Numbered from the stretch's first letter, positions 23,770 to 36,860 are shown. The stretch is 64,000 nucleotides of DNA from Megaleporinus macrocephalus (GCA_021613375.1 CM038720.1:14415962-14479961), one strand, 5' to 3'. A program made the numbers and translations. The notes: generated by a model not told the origin, from the sequence alone.

Positions 23770-25330
23770 AGATATTTCTAAGATATAAGAACACAAACCA
23801 GCACTGTTCGCCTGAAATGATGTGTAGCTGTTACTGAGAAAAGGAAATAGATTTGCAAATCAAACAAAGAAGCTGCCCATTTTGGTATTTCCAAAACAAT
23901 GGACTGACCACCCCAGAGTCCAGACCTGAACATTATGTGTTTGGGATTCATTGGATCATGAGAAACAGGAAATGAACAGTTGTGAAAAAGCTGGCTTGCT
24001 GATTTCTTTGAAAAACTCAACACTAGGGGCCTGAAAGGATGTGTAGCTGTCAAGAAGCAGAAAGGGTAAGAAGCTGCTGGAATTCTTAGAAGAATGGACT
24101 GACCACCCCAGAAAAAAGCTCGATGCTAAGGGTCTAAAAGGATGTGTAGCCGTTGTTGTAACTTTTTATATAACGCATAGCTTGTATTAAAGCTTATTAG
24201 ACAGAAGGCTCCGAGCTCACAGGAAGGTCAGGGCTTTTTGGGACCCCCATCATATAGGGCCATATACTCTGCAGCGTTATCTTGGGAACTTCTATTTGGG
24301 AACCACTAGTCACTTAAAAGAATAACAACTGACCAGGTGTACAAGGGACATAAAGGGGACCCTGCAGCAGACATCTTTGAGACCAGGTTGAACCAGGGCA
24401 GACCAGGGTGTGAGAGCTCAGCGAAACGTCGGTACCGCAAGCCCTTCCAATAAAGAGCTTAAACTCTGAACTGGTCTCCCTATTCATTCTGATGGCAAAA
24501 AAAGTTACTACACCGTCAAGAAGATGTAACTGAGGAAAGGAAAGAAAACTGGTGCAAGAGCACTGACATCTGAGGACATCTGAGGAATAAGATGGTCTGA
24601 TGAGTATATAATTGTATTGAATTAGGATTGTAAGAAGCACTAAAAGCAACCAACTTCTAAGCCTGAACTTTGGAGGTATGGGCAAATATCCCTGCAAGTT
24701 TCTGAAAGCAAGAAAAAAACTGAAACAAAGCTTCTGAAAATACACTACACTAACAGCAAATAGTGAACACGCTAAATACTGAAATTTTTGATTTTACACA
24801 TAGCTGTGAAAGCATTTATGTCATTTTCTGTTAAAAATGTTCTGCTTCTGTTTCTTCTATTTTTATTTTGACACTGTAAAGAATTTGTACTTAAAGACTG
24901 TCTGGAAGTGAAATACATGAAAGGGTGGTCTCTTTGTGCGTTGCACAGTGAATGTTAGATATTTCAGTAGACCACAGTAAAGTATTTTTAAAACTCTTAC
25001 TGGCATTTTCCCCAAAACTACTTTGACATGTAGCTAATTTGAAGCCTACGTTGAGATTATTATCAGGAAACCTTAGCACCTGAAGCGTCCCCACTGAAGC
25101 TTTGTAACCTGACAGTAGTAATGACAGAACTAATAGCAAAAGTGCCATCTTACTCCACTGGATATAATAGAACTAATCACTTTGATCGGCTTTCTCTGGA
25201 GGATTCACTTTGAACACAGCCTTTAACAGTTAAGATGATCATGGCAGTATGATGCTTTGGGGAAACAGGGGCCTGATAGCCTGATTAAGCTTTAATTGCT
25301 TTGAAAAACTGAGAGTAATATTCCATCATT
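23770..25330 (+). mobile_element. Cluster of Tc1/mariner fossils
   Basis: Several degenerate pieces share a Tc1-like family. AATGGACTGACCACCCCAGA occurs at about 23900 and again at about 24092, corresponding to the WPPQSPDLN region. AAAGGATGTGTAGC occurs at about 24035 and 24137. A GSMMLWG-like stretch lies at about 25243-25263. The order of blocks is not collinear with one transposase, so several copies are nested. A solo LTR (24154-24512) interrupts one of them. Confidence 0.65.
24154..24512 (+). mobile_element. Solo LTR, 359 bp
   Basis: It begins TGTTGTAACTTTTT and ends AAAAAAAGTTACTACA, giving TG...CA termini inside a longer imperfect inverted repeat. It is flanked by CCGT on both sides (24150-24153 and 24513-24516). 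Removing it restores the Tc1 text GTGTAGCCGTCAAGAAG seen in related copies nearby. AATAAA (24451-24456) is a plausible polyadenylation signal and the sequence before it resembles an R region. Four-base duplications fit Gypsy-type or retrovirus-like elements. No internal genes remain, so recombination between two LTRs is the likely origin. Confidence 0.85.
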
Positions 25331-25395
25331 AGTGTTTCCATTACTGCATCTTCATTGTAAAACATTACAATCCTGAGCAAACACTCACATCCAAG

Positions 25396-25831
25396 CAGAG
25401 GTGGGCAGAAACTAGAACTAAGCCAGTACATGTAAAATATTGAAGGGATGGATTTGTAACCAAATCATATTTGTATTTTATATTTATTATAATACTTCTA
25501 GTTCCACTCAAGTATATTACTGAGTATACATACTTAGTTACTAATTCTTTTTTTGTGTTTAATATAATTATTTTTGTTGCTGAAAACATATGTACTACTT
25601 TTGTGACCAAAATAATAACAATAATAATAAAAAATTAAGATATCAAGCTATACACATTTCAGTCCCTGTGCTGATATATGCTGGATGTGTTCCACTGAAG
25701 TCCTATAAGTTACTCTGTACTTAAGTACCTGATGCTTGTGTATTTGCAGTTGTTGTTTTATATGAAGGCACTTTTACTTGTGTCAGTATTAAAGCAAGAC
25801 TTTTACACGAGTCTTGACTTGGGCTACTCTG
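25396..25831. mobile_element. hAT-type non-autonomous element (CAGAGGTGGG family)
   Basis: The left end is CAGAGGTGGGCAG and the right end, read inward, is CAGAGTAGCCCAAG. The flanks are CATCCAAG and CGTACAAG (6 of 8 matching), consistent with an aged 8-bp duplication. The interior has TACTCAAGTA and CTTAAGTACC words typical of this very common fish family. Confidence 0.6.
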
Positions 25832-28292
25832 CGTACAAGCGTGAACACACAACTGTGTGTCTTTCTCTCCTTCTCGCTCTCTTTTGTTGAATGTGCTCTT
25901 TTACACGGCTAAAAACGAAAAAAACTCTGAGGCTGCCTGCTGCTCACAATCAATGTCCTCCTGCAGCTATTCTCTGAAAAGCTGCTTCATACTCGCCCTC
26001 ACTTGTATTTTTAGGCTGGTCTGCCATATTCTGTTTTAGCATCCCAGCTCTAACAGCTGATTAGAGGCTTCATTCAAGCCGTATTGGCCGACAGAATTCT
26101 GCCTTCCATTAAAGTTCAAATGTCTAACAGGGCTTTCTATCGTACTGAGCTGGTTTTTAACCAAGCATGAGATCATCAAGAAATGACTTTTGTTATTTTG
26201 AAGCACAAATAGCCATGCGGTTTTATGTCGATAATGTAGAAACCAGCATCTCCTGGACGGGGCTTACATCACAGTAAGTTTAATAGCTTGAGGAGTCTTT
26301 AAAAAGCAACACTACTTTCGTATCACTTCGGTTTTCTAGACATTAAACGGCAGCTGCCAGTAAACTTACTTTGTACCTACACATTTTGGACGAAGCAACT
26401 CCCATACAGGTATACTTTGTAGATATGCAGTTACTGACGGTAGCCTGTCTGTTGCACAGTAGAAGGGAGCACCACTGGATCACCACCAGCTAGATATTGT
26501 TTAGGTGTTGGAGCATTCCTAGCATAACAGTAACATCAAGATAATAGTGAAGTGACCTGGCGTTGTTGATACCCTTGGAGGTGTGCAGTTAAACACTATA
26601 GCCCATTATTTTAACACAATTTGTGTTAATCATCCTTCAGTCTTTCATCTGTGATATGACATAAATACTGTTAGCTGGATATGTGGATGTTTTTCGTTAT
26701 GGAACTGTAACCGATGATCTTACTATACAGGTAATTCTGATAATTTCAACATGGTTAAAATAAAATGAGAAAATTGCTCTTGATTAAAAAGACCCAAACA
26801 TGCAATTTGTTAGATATTTAGCCAGTCATGAGTCCTCTTGTCATTCATGTTGAAGGTCCTGCTCCTACTTGGATCATTTAAGGACAGGTAGCCAATTAGG
26901 TAGCCAAAGTTCTGCAATCTCTGGCTTCAGCAGTTCTGAGACCCATTAATCTCAAGTCAACGTTCAGAACCAAAATCTCAGCTTCCAGAAAGCCTGCATT
27001 CATAAAAATGTCACATATTCATACCTAACTCTAGGAGCGATACCACTGAAGGAGTTGTATCGTAAAGGCTAATGAAGGATAATGTATTGCATTATTACGA
27101 AATAGCCTGAAAAATCTCCAATGATAACAGTGCATATTAAATTAAAAACTGTACACAATAAAATTAATGTTAGGTGTTAGAATGAATTAATTCTAACATC
27201 AATCAAAGCCTAAGGTATTTTTTAATATGCACATGTGTGCATATTAATGTCTTATTTGCATATGTAAATGTTTGCAAAACTTCAAATCTAAAAAAATACT
27301 GATTAGTCCACTGTCATTGTGGTAGCTATTGACTCTAGTAATCAAGATCCATTGTAAAACAAAATTACCCTGTTCACCTGTAGTGTCAACCTTAATAAAA
27401 GTAAAAGCTGTTTAAAAGCAGATTAACAATGATTAACAATCTTATAATATTCTTGCAACAATCTCTAAATGGGAAATGTTAGATGTATCAACTAGGTTTA
27501 CATTCTCACACCTTTGAAAGCCTAATACAAAATTATGGCTGCTTTAAACAGGAACTGGATAATTGACACTAATCAGTACTGAGCTGCTCAGACTTTAGTC
27601 AGTTGAGCACAATCCTTCATCAAATGTGCGTACATAAGTAAGCTACACTGTTTTTGTGTCTATTCTGTGCACGTCCCATAAGCTGTACCAGCATGTGTCT
27701 AAATTACACCTACAACTGGCTCAAAAAGCTTACATCAAGCCCACAGTGCTTCTGCTCAGCAGTGGTCCCTTTCCAATGGTGGGAAGGATATAGCGGGGCT
27801 GATAAATTATGGGGCACCTGTAAGTGTATGTGATAAATTGGCCAGTGAGTATAGTGGTGTACTTACTGGGTAATTTAATAAATATCTCTATAAATATCTT
27901 TATGTATAGACTATTTTTCATATGGATGGCAGCATACAGTGCTAAATTAAATGCTAAATTTGAGCGTTTTCTAATGTTTTTTGATATTGTGCACTGAGGC
28001 TGACTGTCTAATAAAAGGTGGAATTGAGCTCCAGAGTTTAGAAGCATAATGACTGCAAGAGGTCTCTCCACAATGTCTGTATTTTATGGAAGTTGTTTGC
28101 AGAAGACACACATATCTAAGATTATAAGTACAATAGTGTTTTGATTATTTTTGTACCTTCACTAAGAAATATATGACACCCTGCTTTTAGGCCTGGATCC
28201 TAATTTTCAGAAGGAATGGAAATTGTAATAGTTGTCATCAGCATAGCTATAAAACTGATATGTTTCCATTATGTTTCCTTATAGCATCACCT
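25832..28292. other. pde4d intron, no recognised exon
   Basis: Mostly AT-rich unique-looking sequence. At about 27834 the phrase GATAAATTGGCCAGTGAG belongs to a dispersed fish repeat and recurs at 28877, on the other side of the MITE at 28293-28872. Confidence 0.4.
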
Positions 28293-28872
28293 ACACTATT
28301 CAAAAAGACAGTTCCTAATAAGTGCTTTAGTAATGACAATGCTTCTATATAGAAGCATAAACACTAAAAGAACCATTTGTAGTAAAATGTTTTTTGCTTG
28401 ATGAAATGGTTCTTCATATGAAGAAAGGTGTCACCTGTGGTTCTGTATAGAACCTTTTTGAAAATAGTTTTTATTTTGTTATAAGCTTCTCATTGTGACA
28501 GTAACAGAGCTTTTCTGGTGGTACATTGAAACCATATTGCTTTTGTCCGAAGAAAAACAAGTATCTTCAGAATAGTAACTTTACAGGAGGGGGCAAAGAG
28601 GTGTCTTACTCTCAGGGTAAGTCTGTGAAAACACCATGCAGTTTTGGGACATTTCTAATTCCCCATTAATCATGAAAATTTTACAGACAGCTGCTAAGCT
28701 CAAATGCTGTAGAAAAAAAAAATTCTTTGGACAACAATAAACAACATATTCTCCATCAATTTGAAGAACCATATGTGCAAAAGCATGCAAACGGTTCTTT
28801 GAGCGTTCATGGCTTTATATAGAGAACCATTGCCTTTACTAAAGAACTCTTGAAGAACCATTTTTAGAGTGT
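28293..28872. mobile_element. MITE of the GGTTCT/AGAACC family
   Basis: The ends ACACTATTCAAAAAGACAGT and, read inward from the right, ACACTCTAAAAATGGTTCTT form degenerate TIRs. The interior repeats GGTTCTTC, AGAACC and TATATAGAGAACC words. TA flanks are possible. There is no coding capacity. A second partial copy is at about 44455-44593. Confidence 0.65.
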
Positions 28873-29769
28873 AACTGATAAATTGGCCAGTGAGCGTCAG
28901 CACATAGTAGGTGTCCTTAACAAACTGTAAAAAATTAATTGTATTTTAACAATCCACTGTGTTGCTAGTTTGTTAAGAACAACTTTTACATCTGCAGGCT
29001 GGACCGACCTCTTGTACTGTATTTGTGTCAATAGGTCAAATTAAAGTTGGTTTTGTACAACATAAATATATGGATAAGACCATATATGTTCTGGTCCAAA
29101 GGAAACAATGCCTGTAAAGAATCATGAGCCATGAACAAAGTGAACGCATGAGTTTTCCTCTGCTTTAGCCTTGGTAAAGTGTATCTTTAATCTTTCTTCT
29201 CATTTAACGTCAGCTAAACTGAAGGCAAGATGAGATTTGTGATGCTTCCAGTGTGGTCCTCCAACATACTTCATCCTGAATGCCTGTAAACTTGGTTTAT
29301 TTATTATTCGTCCAGCAGGGGAGCTTAGCTCTTGCTTAATTCTTCATGAGTGATGACACATTTATCTCGGGCAAATCGTTGACTTCATCAAAGATGTAGC
29401 TAATTTTGGCCCACTGGTCCTGCGGCTGGTGAAAACTCCTGCTAGGGCTTTTTGCTGCTTTCAGTATCAATATTGCTGATCTAAGCGCTTCCATTTTGGC
29501 ATTATATAATCAATTCAGTCAATTAGTGTCATTACAGCTGCCCTTTGGTACCTGTCTTAACCTTTTAACCTCAGCCCGGAATACCAAAATACAGCTGATC
29601 AATACCCTGCATTCCACTCACTATGCTAGATTATGTAAGCATCATTTTTTATCTTAGCCTGATAGCACACTGAAAATTGTTTCCTTCTCTCTCACAGTTC
29701 CACAGTCATAATACAACAGTCTCACAAATGTGATAGGATCTTGGGGGCCATTGGAAAGATGGGTTATGT
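28873..29769. other. pde4d intron, repeat-poor
   Basis: Except for the GATAAATTGGCCAGTGAG phrase at its start, no repeat is recognised. Balanced composition around 29160-29650 makes this a candidate for conserved non-coding sequence. Confidence 0.35.
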
Positions 29770-30235
29770 TGTAGCTGATAAGCTTATGCTGGCAGCACAG
29801 TGACTTAGTGGCATCTGTGGCAATAGACACCTTTCACATTGTTCTTCAAAGGTCAGAACCCACACAAGACCACCACAAAGCAGGTGGTGGATCTTTCTCA
29901 GCACTGCAGTGACACTAACATGGTGGTGGTGTTGTGTGAGGATGTGTTGCACTGTTATGAATGGACCCCACACAGCAGTGCTGGACTGAGAATAGTCCAC
30001 CAACCAAAACTATCTAGCCAACAGTGTCCTGTGGGCAGCGTCCTGTGAGTGGACACAGTGTTAAAAACTCCAGCAGCACCGCTGTGTCTCATCCACTCAT
30101 ATCAGCACTACACACACTAACACACCAGCACCACGTCAGTCTCACTGGAATGACACTGATCCACCACCCAAATAATACCTGCTCTTTGGTGGTCCTGTGG
30201 GGGTCCTGACCAGTAAACAACAGGGTAAAATGTGA
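29770..30235. repeat. Fold-back fish repeat
   Basis: This is a sequence I recognise as dispersed in otophysan fish genomes (core GGACTGAGAATAGTCCACCA, then CCAACAGTGTCCTGTGGGCA). Its flanks are inverted repeats: GGTGGTGGATCTTTCTCAGC with ACACTAACATGGTGGTGGTG on the left, and CACCAGCACCACGTCAGT with ACTGATCCACCACCC on the right. The open frames inside are repeat-derived. The class is not certain. Confidence 0.65.
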
Positions 30236-30239
30236 TAAA

Positions 30240-30920
30240 CAAGTATGCAGAGAACTAATACAAGTCTGTAATTGTATATTGCACCTATGTAAAACAGTTC
30301 CAATGATTCCCCCAAGCCTTTAGCTGTTACTGTAGGGTTTTCTGAGCATTCTGCATTGTGCCTTTAAAGTCAACTTCGCATGGCGCCCACCTCTAGGGAG
30401 CATAGCCGCAATACTAAATCGTCTCTATTTGTTGACAGTGTGTCTAACTGTGGAATGATTAATACCTAAAGTCTTGGAGATTACTTTGTAACCCTTTCTA
30501 GTTTTACGCAAATCAACAATTCTTGATCGTAGGTCTTCATAGGTCTCTTTTTTTGGCATTGTTTACATCAGCAGATGCTTCTTGTAAATAGCAAACTCGA
30601 AACGTTTGGTTGTCTTTTATAAGTCAAAGTAGATGTACACCTCGTTCCAATCTCGTTTCATTGATTGGACTTCAGGTTTGCTAACTCTTGACTCTAATTA
30701 GCATAAGAGTTTACTTACTTTCTCCACCAGCACTGTGAATGTTTAATAGCTGTGTCCAATACAGACCTGAAATATTATATCTGTTTGTGTGGTATTAGGT
30801 TAAGCACATTGAGTTTGTCTACACTTGGGGCTGTAGATCAGATCATATTTTATAACGAATTGATGCAGAAAACCAGGTAATTTTACGGGCTTCACATACT
30901 TTTTCTTGCCACTGTATATA
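30240..30920 (-). mobile_element. Tc1/mariner element, truncated, with N-terminal transposase start
   Basis: The right end is the common Tc1 TIR text CACATACTTTTTCTTGCCAC (30892-30911) followed by TGTATATA. Upstream on the - strand is a TIR-adjacent leader and then a transposase start. The left half of the element is missing. Confidence 0.75.
30425..30559 (-). pseudogene. Tc1 transposase N-terminal helix-turn-helix remnant
   Basis: A 44-codon - strand frame starts MPKKETYEDLRSRIVDL and continues with GYKVISKTLGINHSTVR, the paired-like helix-turn-helix that binds Tc1 terminal repeats. It ends in a TAG after VNK. The catalytic domain that would follow is absent. It is the best-preserved Tc1 coding piece in the window but is only the first part of a protein of about 340 residues. 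Confidence 0.7.
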
Positions 30921-32589
30921 ATAAATGAACTTAATGAAGTGTCTACACTCAAAGAGGTGTGGTTAGTGAAGTGGCCAGTCAGTGTACATACATAGAATAC
31001 TATTGTGATATGAGGATTTGTAAAAAATGCACTAGACAGCGATTATGGTGTAGACCTGTCAGTAGCAGCATTAACAAAAGTATCTTTCTATGTCTTTTAA
31101 TTTGTGTTTTCATTGTTCAGAATTTAGTCCCTGAATCAGATGATGCTGGTGCCAGCACAAATACCTGTAAGTAACTTTGGTCATTTCAGGTATTAAAGGA
31201 AATGTTTGGTAAAAAGTCTAATGACATGATATTTCACTTACCCCAGGTGCAGCCAATTAGCTGAGTTTGATATCTGCCCTTGTGTACAGCAGGAGATGCT
31301 GGGCTAAGACAATGGAATACATGCCAAACTCTGCTCATAAACAACTGGACAAAACAGCAGGAATTGGAACTATTTTATCATCCACATAACACCCTGCTTT
31401 GCAGTACTCCTCTGTCATTAAGTAGATATCACATTAGCTTTTAGCATAGCCAAGGCTTCAGAACTGTAAGGCAGTGAGATAGAAGCTGCACCTCTTATAA
31501 TAATAAAAATGAAGTGTTGTATAAACAGTATACAGTATGTATAAACAGTATACAGAACAAAGACATCTGGATGTATTCCTGTATATCACCACTGCATCCC
31601 TAATAATGCAAAACATGCAAACTGAGGCTTTTGGCAATGAACCACAAGCTAGCAAGAGTGCAGGTCAGCAAAATGATCTTCTTACTCAGATTTTCCGTTA
31701 CACTTTAAATGGTGCAGCAAGAAATATCACAAATGGGATCATCTAAATTGAATGAGTGAATGAGAAGTAGATTTAATGTAATCAGCTACACGCTTAGCAA
31801 ACAGTGCTTTATGCAGCTATACATCAGAATTATTGTGTTTTTTTCCCCTTTAATGCTAATTTGTTTATGCACTGGCATAAATGGCTTTCACTCTCCACAG
31901 CAGATAAACTTGATCTTTATTGCCATCATCTGGTACTTATTTAATGTAACAAGTAGCGTTAAATTCAATTTCTGTCACTCCAGCAAGTCACAGGTGGGTG
32001 CTGCATGTCTGCAAAGCTACATGTTTAGTATGTGTGTTTAGAAAAACACATAGATCCTCTTTGGTCGTCCTGCATGGAATGATGGCACGTAATGGTGCTA
32101 ATGTAAATTTGGTTACTCACAATGGCTGCCCACCGTTCACCTATGAAGCGATGTTTATTTTTGATTATTATGTTTTAAACCTCTTCACTGGGTCTGCATG
32201 AAACAGGTGAAGATCTGGGTGTGATTTGAGCGAGTTGAAAGGTGGTTTTGGTGCTGTATTTATGGAGATGATTTTGGTGACAGTTTGTGTTAGCAATGCT
32301 AGTCTAGCATCTCCTGCTGTAAACTAGAGATGAAAACTTTAAACATGTCTTGGCTGATAAATAGTATACATTAGAGGAACTATTTCTTTAATTTATTTTG
32401 TCAAGGTTGTAGTCATTTATTCATAAATATGTAAAATGTGTATTTGAATAAATTTCACATACACCCAAATATTTGCATATGTGGGTCATTTTTTACTCAA
32501 ATGGTACCTTAGCTCCTCCCAACTTACTTTAAACCATGTGTACAAGTGCAGAACCACAACTAAAGCCATGACAGGCCATGCTTTATAAT
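30921..32589. other. pde4d intron, no recognised exon
   Basis: A GTGGCCAGTCAGTGTACATA phrase (about 30970) belongs to a dispersed repeat. The remainder is AT-rich and unclassified. A duplicated GTATACAGTATGTATAAAC-like word occurs at 31528-31555. Confidence 0.35.
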
Positions 32590-32860
32590 GATCCGGGTTC
32601 GATCGCTGGTCCGGGCCGTCCTGTGTGGTGTTTGCATGTTCTCCCCGTGCTTGAGTGAGTTTCCTCCCACAGTCCAAAGACATGCATGTTAGGTTGATTG
32701 CTCACTCTAAATTGCCTGTAGGTGTGAGTGTGTGCGTGAGTGTGTGTTGTCTCAAGGCTTGTGTCAGGAAGGGCACCTGACGTAAAACACTTTACCAAAT
32801 CCAGCATGCGAGTCGACTTGCTGTGGCGACCACTGTAGAAGGGAAAAAGCTAAAAGATGT
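32590..32860 (+). mobile_element. tRNA-derived SINE with a different tail (tail type 2)
   Basis: The head has a perfect pol III B box (GGTTCGATCGC) and the core TGCATGTTCTCCCCGTGCTT shared with the copies at 9788 and 36548. After GTAGGTGTGAGTGTGTG it departs: the tail reads GGAAGGGCACCTGACGTAAA, then CTTGCTGTGGCGACC and GAAGGGAAAAAGC. It is a mosaic relative of the other copies. Confidence 0.7.
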
Positions 32861-32982
32861 GTGTGTTCATTGTTCACTGGGTGTTTATTTGTATTAAAAG
32901 TATACTTTGGTCAACACACAGTTTACTTTTTGTAATGCAGCGTGAATCATTCAGTAATTACTTGATCATTTATCATTGAAGC

Positions 32983-33275
32983 CCAGCAAACACAGTTACC
33001 TTGTGACAACGTTGTAACAGTGTACTGTTTTAGTGCCCACAATGTTGTCGCAATGTTGAAATGTGTTTCTTAAGAAAGTTGTGACAACGCTATCTAAAAA
33101 TGTTGCCACTACGTTATCACAATGTTGTCAGATAACATTGTCACAACCTCATAGAATCCTTCATACGTTCCATTATATCTGCATGGAATTTTGGCAAGTT
33201 GCCAAAAGGTAGAAATACCATAAAACAAGTTATTTAATTGTGACGTTGTGACAACCTTGTTTAGACAACCATCTT
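32983..33275. repeat. CCCAGCAAAC repeat family, copy 1
   Basis: It starts CCCAGCAAACACAGTTACC and contains many ACAACGTTGT, AATGTTGTC and TTGTGACAAC words plus TTATATCTGCATGGAATTTT. The same words recur in copies at 37012-37263 and 52985-53170. Confidence 0.6.
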
Positions 33276-33440
33276 CAGTAAAAATGCTGTAAGAAAATAG
33301 ACACCTGTTAGTTATCTATTAGTCTATAAGCTATTTCGGCCAGTCAATACTGTGGGGAACCTGTTTTAAAAAAAACCTGCACAATGAAAATGTTAACATG
33401 TCAACAGAATTCCAAGTGGTTTGGTGTGAAATGTTCTATT

Positions 33441-33640
33441 CTAAAGCTGGCATGTCCAGTCGTTTCCACTGAAGGTCTAGTGTGGCTGCAGGTTTTCATT
33501 CCTAGCTGAAGCACACCTGATTCTACTGGTTTAATCGTTGTTGGTCTTTATCTTCAGCAGCTGATCATAGGCGCTCCTACTTGAATGAAACCGGCAACCC
33601 CACCGGCCCTTTGTGGAGAAGACTGGACACCCCAGCTTAG
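33441..33640. mobile_element. MITE with ~55-bp TIRs
   Basis: The left end CTAAAGCTGGCATGTCCAGT and the right end read inward, CTAAGCTGGGGTGTCCAGT, begin inverted repeats about 55 bases long that also pair TGCAGGTTTTCATTC with GAATGAAACCGGCA. The centre is a short T-rich loop. A familiar fish fold-back family of unknown superfamily. Confidence 0.7.
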
Positions 33641-34359
33641 AGAAATTTTGGAATTGTTCACAGTGATGGTGATAGGAAGCAGACATTCAAAGTGTTTTAT
33701 GCCTCTAATGACTACAATCACAGAAAGTTATTACATGAAATGTTTAAGAATCTATGCTGCCCGATGTATGGTGCATCGTTTTACAGTACGCTTCTGATAA
33801 AGGTGGTCTAAAAACAAAGGGTGTTCCGAGACAAATGAATCCCCAAAGAAACATTTTTTTCAGATTGAATTACATTTATAAACCCAGAATAGTTGTGTAG
33901 GTTCAGTTTTGGTTTTGTATGGTGAATAAAACTGTGATATTGTCATTGTTGACACCAGGACACCTGCTTTCCATCAGCACCACTGTAAGGAAATCTGATT
34001 CCTTATTTCACACCAAACATTACGTTGTCAGCTCCATAAACAAAACATTGCGCCTTCTGCTCTAGCTTGCGTCTCTCGGTGCTCTCCGTAATGCATTGTG
34101 AGCCGCATAACACCCCGTTCACAGTCCAATTCTACTTGGCGTCAAGGCGCATTAATACAGAATTCATTTGTTGTGAGTTGGTCATACCGGAACTATAGGT
34201 TTACTATATTTGCATTAACGTTATTTAGCAAATATTTTTATCCAGAGTGATTTACAGAATGTATAGTTGAAAAACGCGTTTTACTCTAGTGCACAAATAG
34301 TGTTCATCAGTGCTTATTAACAAAATGGGCCTGCGTGTGAAAACAACTCAGATATTCAG
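33641..34359. other. Non-coding, upstream of the pde4d internal promoter
   Basis: No recognised repeat or exon. GC content rises towards the right. Confidence 0.4.
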
Positions 34360-34517
34360 TCAGCAGCGGAGAATGACTTCAGTTCGAAGGAAATGCAGAG
34401 CTGAGCGCTCTTCTAATGAAGTCAGAAAGAGCTCAGAGCGATGCTGCGAGCACCACTATACTGATTATTTTTTCCCCACCTGTATTCCGGCAAAACTCGC
34501 CTCCTAGGTCAGGATTT

Positions 34518-34627
34518 AGTAGTTCACACTCACAAGTAGTCCGGCGATTTGCATATTGCGCCAGGATTGGCTAGTAGTTCACGCTTGCAGTCAGCGTGCT
34601 GATTTGCATGTTGTCCTGGGATTGGCT
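34518..34627 (+). promoter_or_regulatory. 55-bp tandem duplication with octamer and CCAAT motifs
   Basis: Two units of exactly 55 bases (34518-34572 and 34573-34627) each contain AGTAGTTCAC, the octamer ATTTGCAT (34547-34554 and 34602-34609) and GATTGGCT with an inverted CCAAT box. These three blocks are identical between units while most differences fall between them. Oct plus NF-Y pairing is known from histone H2B-type promoters. Confidence 0.75.
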
Positions 34628-34787
34628 ACGTGCTCGTGCTCGCTGATTCGACGGGCTGCTTATGAGTACGCGAGGGGCGATACTAATGACCAATCCTAGA
34701 GCGGGAGGCGGAGTTTGTACCAATACGGGTGGGAAACAAACAACGCCTCTTGCACTGACGGAGAGCTCCGGCCACACTGGGCGGAAA

Positions 34788-34841
34788 ATGCGAGCGCTCC
34801 TCAACGCTCACACAGCACCGGCAGCCGCCTCGCCCACTTGA
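34788..34841 (+). other. Possible upstream ORF, 17 codons
   Basis: An ATG at 34788 opens a 17-codon frame ending in TGA at 34839-34841, 106 bases before the PDE4D4-type start. It matters only if transcription starts upstream of 34788. The context is A at -3 and C at +4, so it could be used in part. Confidence 0.35.
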
Positions 34842-34881
34842 GCACACCTACCGGCTCGGAGAGGAGAAGCACAACGAGTAA

Positions 34882-36547
<1,666 letters not shown>

Positions 36548-36860
36548 ACGGTGGTGTAGTGGTTAGCAGTGGTTAGTGGTGATCCGGGTTCGATGCCTGG
36601 TCCGGGCCGTTCTGTGTGGAGTGTATACGTTCTCCCCGTGCTTGAGTGGGTTTCCTCCCACATGTCCAAAAGCATGCATGTTAAGTTGATTGGTCACTCT
36701 AAATTGCCCATAGGTGTGAGTGAGTGTTGGCCATGTGATGGACTGGCGAACTGTCCATGGTGTACCCCGCCCTCGCCCGCTGACGCTGGGATTGGCTCCA
36801 GCCCTCCCCCGTGACCCTGACTAGTGGGATTAAGCGGCAGATAATTGATGAATGGATGTT
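36548..36860 (+). mobile_element. tRNA-derived SINE, tail type 1
   Basis: The A box (TGGTGTAGTGGTTAGCAG) and a perfect B box (GGTTCGATGCC) are both visible, followed by the core TTCTGTGTGGAGTGTATACG and the tail GACTGGCGAACTGTCCATGG, CTGGGATTGGCTCCAGC and GTGGGATTAAGCGGCA. This is the best-preserved copy of the family here. Confidence 0.8.

Noticed and set aside
24314..24745. 143-codon - strand frame
   Set aside because: It crosses the boundary between the solo LTR and the Tc1 fossil, so it cannot be a native gene.
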